A DNA stretch of 64,000 bases, taken from Pseudomonas gregormendelii. Lineage in GTDB: Bacteria > Pseudomonadota > Gammaproteobacteria > Pseudomonadales > Pseudomonadaceae. The stretch lies in the NCBI RefSeq assembly GCF_017114825.1, contig NZ_JADEVO010000029.1, positions 16,226 to 80,225 of the forward strand. The letters are read 5' to 3'. This document shows positions 50,707-59,851 of this stretch, piece after piece (the first letter of the stretch is position 1; each line of letters begins with the position of its first letter). The notes beneath the pieces are model-generated. The model ran no database searches. It was not told the origin of the DNA and saw only the letters and a program-made list of their open reading frames with translations. Made by a program: the position numbers and the translations under genes.

Positions 50707-51001
50707 ACCTGCCCGCTTTGCACAAGCCTGCGCAGACGCTGCTTAGGACGATGTGTAGGCGCTGTCGAGTGCAACGAGGCTGCGATCTTTTACTGTGTCA
50801 CCCAAGTAAGATCCAGCCACTTTCTATGCGTGTGATCCGCAGGCTCGCCGCTTCTTCATGGCGACTTCGCCGGATCGACCTCCAGCGTTCTGAAAACGAC
50901 GGGTGCGTAGCTTTTTGCCATTATTCCGACGTCAGAGTCTTGTGTTGCCTGGGGCCCGTTGCGAATCTGCTTGAATAGACTCGATCAAGGGACCCAGTGC
51001 A
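50707..51001. other. Intergenic region before the chemoreceptor gene
   Basis: No gene is seen in these 295 bases. The segment 50745-50790 (TGTAGGCGCTG...GGCTGCGATCTTTT) looks like a worn copy of the GATCGCAG repeat family. The Shine-Dalgarno for the chemoreceptor is weak (GGGACC), and no clear sigma-28 promoter could be placed. Confidence 0.5.
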
Positions 51002-52966
51002 ATGAAATCGGCCGTGCAAGGACGTTTTGCCAACCTCGGTATGGCAAAAAAAATGGGTGTGGGGTTTGCCTTGGTACTGTTGTTGACGGCGCTTATCGCG
51101 GCAATCGGCGTATGGTCGTTGCAGGCCATCAGCCAGCGCTTCAATGATCTCAAACAGATGTCCTCGCTTAATAGCGGCCTGCTCAAGGTGCGCTTGCTCG
51201 AGCAGGAGTACGCCTTGCGGGGCGACGCTAAAACCGTCGAGGCCTTGCACGCCGGGGTCGACGAGCTGATTGCCCTGGCGACCGGGCTCAAGCAGGCCTC
51301 TGCAGCGAATGTGCCGGTGATGAATGACGTAGAGCAATCGCTGGCGGCTTATAGAAAAGCTTTCGACGAGTTCGTCTCGCTCAGCCAGACCAAGGACCTG
51401 GCCTTGGAAATGGCCAATTGGTCAGTCTCAAGCGTTGCCAACAACCTCGATGTTTTGCAGGCCGGGCTCGCCGATGATGGGGCTTACACCCTGAAAGAGT
51501 CCCAGGGCAAGGATGGCGCGCAATTCATCGAACAGGCCGGTCAGGTCAGTCAGGTCTCGCGGTTGATGCTGCAGGCGATGAACGAGGCACGTGTACGCCT
51601 GGACTTGAGTCGCAAGGGTGATGACGGCGCCGGCCAGGGCAAGATCGAGCAGGCTGACCAGGCGCTGGCCCAGGCTGAGCAGCTCAAATCCACAGTCCTG
51701 GATGACGGCTACAAGACGGTGCTCAACGAAGTGACTGGCCACATTGCCGGTTTCAGCGAAAAACTCGCGGAGTACACCGGGCTGCTGGCTCAGGAAAAAA
51801 CCGTCTATGCGCAGTTGCACCAGCGTGCCGCCCAAGTGGTGGATCGAGTGGACCAGGCCTATGTCGCCGAAGATCAGTCCATGCAGGCAGAGTTGAAGAA
51901 GAACGCATTGCTTATCATCGGTTCCTCTGTGCTGGCACTCCTGGCCGGCCTGATTGCCGCGTGGGTGATCACCCGCCTGATCGTGGCGCCTCTGCGCAGT
52001 GTGATCCAGGTCGCCCAGCGAATTGCATCGGGGGATCTGAGTGCGACGGTGGAGGTGACCCGGCGCGACGAAATCGGTCAACTGATGCACGCCATGCAGC
52101 AGATGGGGACCGGGCTAAGCACCATCGTCAGTGGCTTGCAGGCCGGCATCGAACAGTTGGCCAGTTCGGCGCAGTCGTTATCGGCAGGCACCGAGCAGAC
52201 CAATCTTGAGGTCAGTAGCCAGAAGGAGGAAACCGAGCAGGTAGCCACCGCGATGAACCAGATGACCGCCACCGTGCATGACGTCGCGCGTAATGCAGAG
52301 GAGGCCGCTCAAGCGGCGCAGACGGCGGACAGCAAGGTCGAAAGCGGACAGCAAGTGGTGCGCCAGAGCATGGCCCGGATCGAGCTGCTGGCGGATTCAG
52401 CGACCTCGGCCAGTTCAAGCATTGAAAGCCTGAGCGCCGAGATCCAGAACATCGGCACGGTGCTCGGCGTCATCAAGAGCGTGGCCGAGCAGACCAACCT
52501 GCTGGCGCTGAACGCGGCGATTGAAGCCGCGCGCGCCGGAGAGCAGGGCAGGGGCTTCGCAGTGGTTGCAGATGAAGTTCGAGCCCTGGCCAAGCGCACC
52601 CAGCAATCGACCGAGGAAATAGAACGCCTGGTGAGCGCCTTGCGTTCTGCGGCGCACTCATCGGTGCAACAGATCCAGAACAGCGGGGAGCTGGTCAAGC
52701 TGGCGGTGAGCGATGCACTGCAGACCGAAAGTGCCTTGGGCAGCATCGCGGCTGCCGTGTCATTGATTCAGCAGATGAATCAGCAAATTGCTGCAGCCGC
52801 CGAGGAACAGAGCTCGGTGGCCGAGGAGATCAATAGAAGCGTAACGAGCATCCGTGCCAGCGCCGACCAGTCTTCGCTGGCGATGCAGGGCAATGCCGCT
52901 TCCAGTATCGAGCTGGCGCAGTTGGGGATAGAGCTGAAGGGGATGGTGGGGCATTTCAGGCTCTGA
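51002..52966 (+). CDS. Methyl-accepting chemotaxis protein, probable HBM sensor type
   Basis: A 654-residue chemoreceptor. TM1 is at about 17-38. An all-helical periplasmic domain of about 260 residues follows (40-300), large enough for the helical-bimodular (HBM) class of organic-acid sensors such as McpS. TM2 is at about 302-324, then HAMP (RLIVAPLRSVIQVAQRIASGDLSATVE) and the signalling hairpin with IKSVAEQTNLLALNAAIEAARAGEQGRGFAVVADEVRALAKRTQ. There is no CheR pentapeptide at the C-terminus. HBM is inferred from length and helical pattern only; the ligand is unknown. Confidence 0.9.
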   Translation: MKSAVQGRFANLGMAKKMGVGFALVLLLTALIAAIGVWSLQAISQRFNDLKQMSSLNSGLLKVRLLEQEYALRGDAKTVEALHAGVDELIALATGLKQASAANVPVMNDVEQSLAAYRKAFDEFVSLSQTKDLALEMANWSVSSVANNLDVLQAGLADDGAYTLKESQGKDGAQFIEQAGQVSQVSRLMLQAMNEARVRLDLSRKGDDGAGQGKIEQADQALAQAEQLKSTVLDDGYKTVLNEVTGHIAGFSEKLAEYTGLLAQEKTVYAQLHQRAAQVVDRVDQAYVAEDQSMQAELKKNALLIIGSSVLALLAGLIAAWVITRLIVAPLRSVIQVAQRIASGDLSATVEVTRRDEIGQLMHAMQQMGTGLSTIVSGLQAGIEQLASSAQSLSAGTEQTNLEVSSQKEETEQVATAMNQMTATVHDVARNAEEAAQAAQTADSKVESGQQVVRQSMARIELLADSATSASSSIESLSAEIQNIGTVLGVIKSVAEQTNLLALNAAIEAARAGEQGRGFAVVADEVRALAKRTQQSTEEIERLVSALRSAAHSSVQQIQNSGELVKLAVSDALQTESALGSIAAAVSLIQQMNQQIAAAAEEQSSVAEEINRSVTSIRASADQSSLAMQGNAASSIELAQLGIELKGMVGHFRL

Positions 52967-52969
52967 CTC

Positions 52970-53066
52970 TGCAGGCGCGAGCTCGCGATGGTCGTCAACG
53001 ATGACTCGGGGATTCAGACACCCCGCAGCGCTCAGACGTTTTTCGCGAGCAAGCTCGCTCCTGCAC
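52970..53066. repeat. REPIN between the chemoreceptor and a convergent gene
   Basis: An altered left arm (TGCAGGCGCGAGCTCGCGATG, shortened by loss of an internal GAGCTTGCTC-like part) pairs with an intact right arm CGCGAGCAAGCTCGCTCCTG. The spacer begins CGTCAACGATGA, like that at 30405, so both belong to one REPIN subfamily. Confidence 0.75.
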
Positions 53067-53073
53067 AGGTCGA

Positions 53074-53844
53074 TCAGTCGTAGATGACTTTTTTCTTCCA
53101 GTCCGCATCGGCTTCGACGTCCTTGAGGCCTTCGGTCAACTGGTTCACTTCGTCTTCGGCAGGCGCAGTCTTGTCCATCACCTGGGCGTTGGCACGAGCC
53201 AGGAGTTTCTCCAGATACTGCAGCTGTTCGGCGTAAACCTGCGGTTCCTGCTGTTTGCGCAGGTATTGAACGCCGCGCTCGAAAGCCAGTCGCGCCTGGC
53301 CAGGTTGATTTTGCTGCAGCGAGTGCTGGCCCAGATTGTTGAAAAACTCGATGTGCAGCAGCACCAGGATATGGCGAACCTCACGGATCCAGCGCTTGGC
53401 TTCGTTGGTGGGCAGGAAACCGTCCTGGGCTGCGCGGGTAATTTGACCGTGCAGGGCCTCAAGCAGGAAACGTACGTCCTTGGCTTTGGCCTCAGTCTGG
53501 ATCGGCGCCGGCGGGTTATTGACCGGAATCGATTCCCCTTGCGCGACCAGCGCCGTCAGCTCGGCAATCCGGGCCTTGAGCCCGGCATTGGATTTTTCCA
53601 GGTTGAGCAGACGCTGGCAGACATTCAGCTCCAGGCGCGTCAACAGCAGCTTGAGCGCCGGTGTCATCAACTGCCCAGGGAACGTCTCGGTGATCTCACC
53701 GCAACGACGCAGGCGGTCGTTGAGCTCAACCTTGGTGCGGGCTTTCTCCAGCTTGTTGTTTTCCACCACATTGTTCATGTAGCCAATGACGATCAATAGC
53801 GCGATCCCGGCTACGACGAGCAGGGTGATCATGAGTGGAGTCAC
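53074..53844 (-). CDS. Membrane-anchored coiled-coil protein of unknown function
   Basis: A 256-residue protein with one N-terminal membrane helix (MITLLVVAGIALLIVIGYMNN) and a long helical cytoplasmic or periplasmic part, including a coiled coil at about 85-125 and a TPR-like region near 170-215 (LGQHSLQQNQPGQARLAFERGVQYLRKQQ). I do not recognise a named family; it is probably a conserved Pseudomonas protein. GTG 53844 is chosen because AAAGAGG lies 8 bases upstream; ATG 53832 is the alternative. Confidence 0.75.
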   Translation of the reverse strand: MTPLMITLLVVAGIALLIVIGYMNNVVENNKLEKARTKVELNDRLRRCGEITETFPGQLMTPALKLLLTRLELNVCQRLLNLEKSNAGLKARIAELTALVAQGESIPVNNPPAPIQTEAKAKDVRFLLEALHGQITRAAQDGFLPTNEAKRWIREVRHILVLLHIEFFNNLGQHSLQQNQPGQARLAFERGVQYLRKQQEPQVYAEQLQYLEKLLARANAQVMDKTAPAEDEVNQLTEGLKDVEADADWKKKVIYD

Positions 53845-54226
53845 CGGTAAGACCTCTTTATGGGATTCGCGAGCGAGTGTAGTGGCTTGGCATTGGAGCG
53901 CATAGCGCCGCACGGCGGGTTGAATCGGACAGTGTCCAGCCTGTATCGGCCGTCATGCGCCTTATATAAGTAATCTCTGTATTGGGTGCATATGGCCATC
54001 ATCTGTGGCGCAGATCGACTATAACGTCTTGGCAGGCGTCAGAATATAGGCGTCAGACACCGGGCGGCGGAAAAGCCCGAAACGCGCCTGAATCCAGGTC
54101 GAAGTCATTGATTTAAATAAATTTATATCTGGGGGTTGACGACCTCTCAATCCATCCATAGAATGCGCGCCACTTACAGCGTAAAGCACACAGCGAAACG
54201 CGGTAGGCAGTGAATGTTGTACGTGT
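53845..54226. other. Intergenic region upstream of the tRNA cluster
   Basis: No gene is seen. It contains AT-rich sequence (54110-54130), the promoter of the tRNA operon at 54136-54164, and the promoter of the minus-strand membrane protein near 53850-53950. Confidence 0.6.
54136..54164 (+). promoter_or_regulatory. Sigma-70 promoter of the tRNA-Glu/Gly operon
   Basis: TTGACG (54136-54141), a 17-bp spacer, then TAGAAT (54159-54164), followed directly by GCGCGCC. The GC-rich discriminator is typical of stable-RNA promoters that are shut down by ppGpp. Confidence 0.75.
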
Positions 54227-54302
54227 GTCCCCTTCGTCTAGTGGCCTAGGACACCGCCCTTTCACGGCGGTAACAGGGGTTCGAGTCCCCTAGGGGACGC
54301 CA
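54227..54302 (+). tRNA. tRNA-Glu (TTC), copy 1
   Basis: 76 bases including encoded CCA. The acceptor stem is GTCCCCT/AGGGGAC, the D-loop CTAGTGGCCTAGG, the anticodon arm CCGCCCTTTCACGGCGG with anticodon TTC, and the T arm GGGGTTCGAGTCCCC. Identical in sequence to the copy at 54485. Confidence 0.97.
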
Positions 54303-54304
54303 AT

Positions 54305-54380
<76 letters not shown>

Positions 54381-54484
54381 TTTTTAAACAGTGTTGCTTT
54401 CGGGCAGCACTGAGTGAAACCAGAACCAAGTCTTCGGATGCGGCTCTGGGCACCGAAACACACACCATGTGTTCCGGGCAGCGT

Positions 54485-54560
54485 GTCCCCTTCGTCTAGT
54501 GGCCTAGGACACCGCCCTTTCACGGCGGTAACAGGGGTTCGAGTCCCCTAGGGGACGCCA
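54485..54560 (+). tRNA. tRNA-Glu (TTC), copy 2
   Basis: Identical to 54227-54302, 258 bp downstream. The 104-base spacer between units contains short hairpins but no gene. Confidence 0.97.
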
Positions 54561-54563
54561 TTT

Positions 54564-54639
<76 letters not shown>

Positions 54640-54648
54640 TATTTAACG

Positions 54649-54676
54649 AAAACGCCGCTCATTGAGCGGCGTTTTT
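54649..54676 (+). terminator. Terminator of the tRNA operon
   Basis: AAAACGCCGCTC-ATT-GAGCGGCGTTTTT: eight GC-rich pairs plus A:T extension and a T run, nine bases after the last tRNA. Confidence 0.92.
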
Positions 54677-54812
54677 GTTTGTGCAGAATTTGTTCCCGAG
54701 AAGTGAAGAGGCCCGCCAGTCAGACTGCGCGGGCCTTTTGCGTGTGTGGCTTTTTAGATCGAAAGGATCGGGTGTCCGGCAATACCGCCCGAAGTGAATG
54801 GCTGCCCCAGCC

Positions 54813-55439
54813 TCAGTCCACGCTGTAGTGAACCGATAGCACGCCTTTCTTCGATGAGACGGAGGCGATGGCGACCGTGCCCAACTCCCTCAGGCTGCGT
54901 ACATGAGTGCCGCCGCAGCCATAGGCAGGGAGTTCGCCAAAGCTGATTTCCCTCGCGCCTTCGCGTAGCGACGACAGGCGTGGCAGGTCGTCGGCTATCC
55001 ACTGATCGAGGCCGATCTGGACAGTCTTTACGTCGACCTCTTGTGCGGACTCGGCAGGTTTGAATTGCACCCGGCCTTCACCTGGCCAGTGATGCGCCTT
55101 GACTGGCATCCAGCCCATGGCCTGGACGAGGTGGCCGATCAAATGACCGGCAGAATGCATGCGGGTATTGAACTGGCGACGTTGCTCGTCGATCCGAATC
55201 CGGGTCATGCCCGGGGTTATCGGGCGGTCGACAAAATGGATGATGCGGTCGGGACCCTGGACCACACGAAGCACTTGGCTCTCGCCTATCGAGCCGGTAT
55301 CAAAAGGCTGCCCACCGCCCTGGGGGTGAAAGAGTGTGGCCCGCAGCACGACGGCGAACTCGTTCTCGTGCGGCATGCAGTCCAGTACTTCCACGTTGGC
55401 ATTGAGGTCATCACTGTGGAAAAAGAGGCGAAGCGTCAT
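54813..55439 (-). CDS. AlaX-type alanyl-tRNA editing protein
   Basis: A 208-residue free-standing editing domain that hydrolyses mischarged Ser/Gly-tRNA(Ala). The metal-site motif is NTRMHSAGHLIGH (HxxxH), and the second half is PAYGCGGTHVRSLRELG (CxxxH). The ATLFHPQGGGQPFDTG segment is typical of AlaX and the AlaRS editing domain. Divergent from a LysR gene with 88 bases between. Confidence 0.9.
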   Translation of the reverse strand: MTLRLFFHSDDLNANVEVLDCMPHENEFAVVLRATLFHPQGGGQPFDTGSIGESQVLRVVQGPDRIIHFVDRPITPGMTRIRIDEQRRQFNTRMHSAGHLIGHLVQAMGWMPVKAHHWPGEGRVQFKPAESAQEVDVKTVQIGLDQWIADDLPRLSSLREGAREISFGELPAYGCGGTHVRSLRELGTVAIASVSSKKGVLSVHYSVD

Positions 55440-55527
55440 GTGCCGAATCCGGATAAATACTGTTTTTTATTATAGGTAGCGGGGAAAAGCGTGATAATCC
55501 GGTCAAACATCAAAGGACTGTTGCGCT

Positions 55528-56514
55528 GTGAGCATAAATCTTCCGTTGCCGCTGCTGGGTGAAATGGCGATTTTCGTCAAGGTTGTCGAGACTGGCAGCT
55601 TCTCTGAAGCGGCTCGTCAACTCGGCTCCTCGCCTTCGGCGGTCAGTCGTAGCATTTCGCGCCTGGAAAAAGCGTTGGCCACTCGCTTGCTGCAACGCAC
55701 CACGCGCAAGTTGCGGCTCAGTGATGGTGGCGAGGAGGTGTTCAAGCGTTGCCAGGAAATGGTCAGCGCCGCCAAGTCGGTCATGGAGATCAGTGGCCAG
55801 TTCACGGATGAGGCAGAAGGGCTGATACGGGTGAGCGTGCCCAAGGCGGTTGGGCGGTTTGTGATTCACCCGCACATGCCGGAATTCTTGCGGCGTTTTC
55901 CCAAGGTGGACGTTGAGTTGCTGCTGGAGGATCGGCAGGTGGATCTGATCGATGACCATGTCGACCTGGCCATTCGAATCACTGATCGGCCACCTGCCGG
56001 GCTGGTGGGGCGCCAGCTGCTGACGATCGATCATATGCTGTGCGCCACTCCACAGTACCTGGCCGAACACGGCATACCGACGCACCCCCATGATTTGCTC
56101 AACCACAGTTGCATCTACCTGGGAGAAACTCCAAGCGATGCGCGCTGGAAATTCAAAAAGGGCACCAAGGCGATCACGGTCGGTGTGCGCGGGCGTTATG
56201 CCGCCAATCACACCGGCGTTCGCCTGGGGGCGGTGTTGCAGCATATCGGAATTGGCAGCCTGCCTTATTTCACGGCACGTCACGCGTTGGAGCAGGGGGT
56301 AATCGTGCAGGTGTTGCCGGACTGGACCTTTCTGGCGTCTTACCATGGTGGTGCCTGGCTGCTGCATTCACCAACCCGGTACATGCCGCCGAAGTTGCGC
56401 GTGTTTATCGATTATCTGGTGGAGTGCCTGGAGAAAGAGCCGACCTTGGGCAAGCCTGGTCGGGGGGCAGAGATGGCGGCCTATGAGACACCTGAAAGTG
56501 AAGGTTTGCCCTGA
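55528..56514 (+). CDS. LysR-family transcriptional regulator
   Basis: A 328-residue LysR protein. The N-terminal winged helix (FVKVVETGSFSEAARQLGSSPSAVSRSISRLEKALATRLLQRTTRKLRLSDGG) is complete, followed by a two-lobed effector domain starting GLIRVSVPKAVGRFVIHPHM. The start is a GTG (MSINLPLP). The class (RVSVP...) resembles regulators of the CrgA/DsdC-like group acting on nearby divergent genes, so alaX could be its target; that is inference. Confidence 0.87.
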   Translation: MSINLPLPLLGEMAIFVKVVETGSFSEAARQLGSSPSAVSRSISRLEKALATRLLQRTTRKLRLSDGGEEVFKRCQEMVSAAKSVMEISGQFTDEAEGLIRVSVPKAVGRFVIHPHMPEFLRRFPKVDVELLLEDRQVDLIDDHVDLAIRITDRPPAGLVGRQLLTIDHMLCATPQYLAEHGIPTHPHDLLNHSCIYLGETPSDARWKFKKGTKAITVGVRGRYAANHTGVRLGAVLQHIGIGSLPYFTARHALEQGVIVQVLPDWTFLASYHGGAWLLHSPTRYMPPKLRVFIDYLVECLEKEPTLGKPGRGAEMAAYETPESEGLP

Positions 56515-56520
56515 GAGGCC

Positions 56521-56609
56521 CCATCGCGGGCAAGCCTTGCTCCCACGAGCTTAAGGTCAGCTCACAATGGTCCGGTTTTACCTGTGGGAGCAACGCTTGC
56601 CCGCGATGG
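56521..56609. repeat. Inverted REP pair after the LysR gene
   Basis: The arms at 56521-56546 and 56584-56609 are inverted copies (CCATCGCGGGCAAGCCTTGC... and its complement) with one mismatch and a 37-bp spacer. The order is reversed (tail-out) compared with the REPINs at 30380 and 48590. Confidence 0.8.
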
Positions 56610-56625
56610 GGTCATCGGCTGCCAC

Positions 56626-56657
56626 GAAAAAGGCCCGCATGTTCACCATGCGGGCCT
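56626..56657 (-). terminator. Terminator downstream of the 135-aa hypothetical gene
   Basis: On the minus strand AGGCCCGCATGGTGAACATG folds into a 10-bp stem followed by TTTTTCG, 20 bases past the stop of the 56678-57085 gene. Confidence 0.85.
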
Positions 56658-56677
56658 CTGGTAGTGCTGATCGTGGA

Positions 56678-57085
56678 TCAGTGCTTGCTGTCGTCGATGG
56701 ACATCGACAGCAGTTGCTTCTCCTGATTCCAGTCGAACGGCTCATCGTTCTGTTCGGCTTCGAAGCGACGTTCTTCCAGCGCCTGGTACAAATCGATTTC
56801 GTCGTCAGGCATGTAGTGCAGGCAATCACCGGCGAAATACCACAGCAGGTCGCGCGGGACCAGGTGGGCGATTTGCGGGTAGCGGGTGATCACCTGGCAG
56901 AGGATGTCCTGGCCCAGGTATTGGCTTTCGATCGGGTCGACTGGCAACAATGCCCGCAGTTCGTCGAAACGCTCGAGGAACAAGGCATGGCTTTCTTCGG
57001 GAACCTGCTCGGCCTCGCCCACGGCGACCAGGATGCTGCGCAAGTGGTCCAGCAGGACGAGATGATCGGCAACGATGTTGGACAC
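56678..57085 (-). CDS. Small conserved hypothetical protein (PA2816-like)
   Basis: A 135-residue acidic protein without signal or membrane segments: HLVLLDHLRSILVAVGEAEQ, RYPQIAHLVPRDLLWYFAGDCLHYMPDDEIDLYQALEERR. The LLWYFGGDCLHxMPDEEI pattern is common to a Pseudomonas family found next to fadE. Function unknown. It starts with GTG 57085, preceded by TTGAGGAC. Transcribed in the same direction as fadE, with a terminator between them. Confidence 0.8.
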   Translation of the reverse strand: MSNIVADHLVLLDHLRSILVAVGEAEQVPEESHALFLERFDELRALLPVDPIESQYLGQDILCQVITRYPQIAHLVPRDLLWYFAGDCLHYMPDDEIDLYQALEERRFEAEQNDEPFDWNQEKQLLSMSIDDSKH

Positions 57086-57104
57086 GAGATAAGTCCTCAA
57101 GAGC

Positions 57105-57144
57105 AAAACGGGCGCGGGAGTATAAAGCTCCTGCGCCCGTTTTT
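57105..57144 (-). terminator. Terminator of fadE
   Basis: On the minus strand AAAAACGGGCGCAGGAG pairs with CTCCCGCGCCCGTTTT around a short loop, 15 bases after the fadE stop. Confidence 0.85.
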
Positions 57145-57159
57145 ACAGGTAGAACGGAA

Positions 57160-59607
57160 TCAGCGGACCTTTCCGTCGGCCAGTGCCAGCTCTTCCTTAT
57201 CGAAGTCATCGACATCGATCACCTTGCGTCGTGCCGCCTCGGCATCACGCAAAGTCAGCGCTTCCACTGGCTGCAATACGCCCGCTTCCAGTGCCGCATC
57301 AATCGCGTGTTCCCCGGCAGCCGGCTTGACCTGCCCACTCTTGAGCGCCACATGCAGCTTCTTCTGCAAAGGATGCGCGGCGTTCAACAGGTTGCACGCA
57401 TGCTGCAACGCGCCGACGGCGTCATCTGCCGCCTGCGGGCGGTAGCAGCCACCGAGCAACTCTTCCAGGGTCGGATCACCTTTGGCGCGACCGATGACAG
57501 CAGCGACCTCGGCACCGAGCTTGTCCGACGGACCTTTGTGACGGCGACCGAATGGAAACACGATCACCCGCAGCAGGCAGCCCAGTACTTTGTTCGGGAA
57601 GTTGGTCAGCAGTTCGTCGAGGGCCTTTTCCGACTGACCGAGGCTTTCTTCCATCGCCCAGTTAAACAGCGGCGCCATATGTTCAGGCGAATCGAGATCG
57701 TGGTAACGCTTGAGTGCCGCAGAGGCCAGGTACATGTTGCTGAGTACATCACCCAGACGTGCCGACAGGCGTTCGCGACGTTTAAGTTCGCCACCCAGCA
57801 GCATCATGCTGAGGTCGGCGAGCATGGCGAACGCGGCGGCCTGGCGGTTGAGCGCGCGGAAGTACCCTTGACTCAGGGCATTGCCTGGCGCCCGTTCAAA
57901 GTGACCAAAGCCGAGGTTCAGCACCAGGGTGCTGGCGGCGTTGCCAACGGCAAATCCGATGTGCTTGAGCAGCAACGCATCGAACTCGACCAGGGCCTGA
58001 TCCTTGTCCTCGCGCCCCGCCAGGGCCATTTCCTTGAGTACGAACGGATGGCAGCGAATCGCGCCTTGGCCGAAGATCATCAGGTTACGCGAAAGGATGT
58101 TGGCGCCTTCCACGGTGATGAAGATCGGCGCGCCGTTCCAGCTGCGTCCCAGGTAATTGTTCGGGCCCATGATGATGGCCTTGCCGCCGTGTACATCCAT
58201 GGCGTGGCTGATGCATTCGCGTCCACGTTCGGTCAGGTGGTACTTGAGGATCGCCGACAGCACCGAAGGCTTCTCGCCCAGGTCTACGGCGTTGGCGGTA
58301 AGCATCCGCGCTGCATCCATCATCCATGCATTGCCGCCAATACGCGCCATGGCCTCCTGGATACCCTCGAACGCCGAAAGTGGCACGTTGAACTGCTCGC
58401 GGACCTGGGCGTACTGGCCGGTCACCAGGCTGGTGAACTTGGCGGCGCCGGTGCCAACTGCCGGCAGGGAAATCGAACGGCCGACGGACAGGCAGTTCAT
58501 CAACATCATCCAGCCCTTGCCGAGCATCTCCTGGCCGCCTATCAGGTAGTCCAGGGGGATGAACACGTCCTTGCCGGAATTGGGGCCGTTCATGAACGCC
58601 GCGCCCAGTGGCAGGTGGCGACGTCCGATCTCGACGCCAGGGGTGTCAGTTGGAATCAGCGCCAGGCTGATGCCCAGGTCTTCCTTGTCACCCAGCAGAT
58701 GGTCCGGGTCATAGGCCTTGAACGCCAGGCCGAGGAGGGTCGCGACGGGGCCCAGGGTGATGTAGCGTTTTTCCCAGTTCAGGCGCAGGCCAAGGGTTTC
58801 CTGCCCTTCCCATTCACCCTTGCAGATGATCCCGGTGTCGGGCATCGCGCCGGCATCGGAGCCGGCAAGCGGGCCGGTCAGGGCGAAGCACGGAATATCG
58901 TCACCGCGCGCCAGTCGTGGCAAGTAGTGGTTGCGTTGTTCGTCGGTGCCGTAGTGCAGCAGCAGCTCGGCAGGGCCTAGGGAATTGGGGACCATCACGG
59001 TGGAGGCGAGGTCGCCGCTGCGAGTCGCCAGTTTCATCGCCACCTGGGAGTGGGCATAGGCGGAAAAGCCCTTGCCGCCGAATTCCTTGGGGATGATCAG
59101 GGCGAAGAAGCCGTTGTCCTTGATGTGGGTCCAGGCTTGCGGTGGCAGGTCCATGTCCTGGCCGATCTGCCAGTCACTGACCATGGCGCAGAGCTCTTCG
59201 GTCGGGCCATCGATAAAAGCCTGTTCCTCTTCGCTCAACTGCACTTTCGGGTAGGCCAGCAATTTATCCCAGTCCGGACGGCCACTGAACAATTCACCGT
59301 CCCACCACACCGTGCCTGCGTCGATCGCATCGCGCTCGGTCTGCGACATCGGCGGCAGGGTTTTCTGGAACCAGCTGAACAGTGGCGCGCTGAAAAATTT
59401 GCGGCGCAGGTCCGGCAGCAACAAGGGCGCCGCCACGGCGGCGATCAACACCCATAGCAGCAACAACAACCAGCCTGGCGCGTGACTGAAGGCGCCCATT
59501 GCCACCACATAAACGGCAACGATGCACAAGGCGGGTAGTGGGGCGGTGCGGCGATGCGCCAGATAGGCAATGCCGACGATCAGAACCAGTATCCACAACA
59601 ACAGCAT
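57160..59607 (-). CDS. fadE: Acyl-CoA dehydrogenase FadE
   Basis: An 815-residue membrane-linked acyl-CoA dehydrogenase of the long FadE type, catalysing the first step of fatty-acid beta-oxidation. Two to three membrane helices occur in the first 65 residues. Then comes a dehydrogenase core (PKEFGGKGFSAYAHSQVAMKLATRSGDLASTVMVPNSLG, CFALTGPLAGSDAGAMPD, GREC-like HLTERGRECISHAMDVHGGKAI) and the family-specific C-terminal domain (DUF1974: FPFGRRHKGPSDKLGAEVAAVI). Length equals that of P. aeruginosa PA2815. Confidence 0.94.
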   Translation of the reverse strand: MLLLWILVLIVGIAYLAHRRTAPLPALCIVAVYVVAMGAFSHAPGWLLLLLWVLIAAVAAPLLLPDLRRKFFSAPLFSWFQKTLPPMSQTERDAIDAGTVWWDGELFSGRPDWDKLLAYPKVQLSEEEQAFIDGPTEELCAMVSDWQIGQDMDLPPQAWTHIKDNGFFALIIPKEFGGKGFSAYAHSQVAMKLATRSGDLASTVMVPNSLGPAELLLHYGTDEQRNHYLPRLARGDDIPCFALTGPLAGSDAGAMPDTGIICKGEWEGQETLGLRLNWEKRYITLGPVATLLGLAFKAYDPDHLLGDKEDLGISLALIPTDTPGVEIGRRHLPLGAAFMNGPNSGKDVFIPLDYLIGGQEMLGKGWMMLMNCLSVGRSISLPAVGTGAAKFTSLVTGQYAQVREQFNVPLSAFEGIQEAMARIGGNAWMMDAARMLTANAVDLGEKPSVLSAILKYHLTERGRECISHAMDVHGGKAIIMGPNNYLGRSWNGAPIFITVEGANILSRNLMIFGQGAIRCHPFVLKEMALAGREDKDQALVEFDALLLKHIGFAVGNAASTLVLNLGFGHFERAPGNALSQGYFRALNRQAAAFAMLADLSMMLLGGELKRRERLSARLGDVLSNMYLASAALKRYHDLDSPEHMAPLFNWAMEESLGQSEKALDELLTNFPNKVLGCLLRVIVFPFGRRHKGPSDKLGAEVAAVIGRAKGDPTLEELLGGCYRPQAADDAVGALQHACNLLNAAHPLQKKLHVALKSGQVKPAAGEHAIDAALEAGVLQPVEALTLRDAEAARRKVIDVDDFDKEELALADGKVR

Positions 59608-59851
59608 ATTTAATCCTCCGTGAACCAGGGCAAAACCAACCCTCAGAGCTTAGACGGCATCCGTAGCAGGGTGATCAGGGCAAGGTGTTGAATTGTGAGA
59701 AACCTTGTAAAAGTTTTGCAGGCACGGTTGGCAACAGCCTGCGCAAATCGTTCGCTGCTCGCGCGACAATGCGCCCATGTTTGGCCGAAATGCCGTTATC
59801 TCTGTGCTTATCCTGTCGCTAGACTCGGGTCTTCCCCAGGAGATTGATCTC

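Noticed and set aside
56950..58980. 676-codon plus-strand frame opposite fadE
   Set aside because: Shadow of fadE in a GC-rich codon pattern; the translation has low complexity (His, Gln, Arg, Ala) and no start context.
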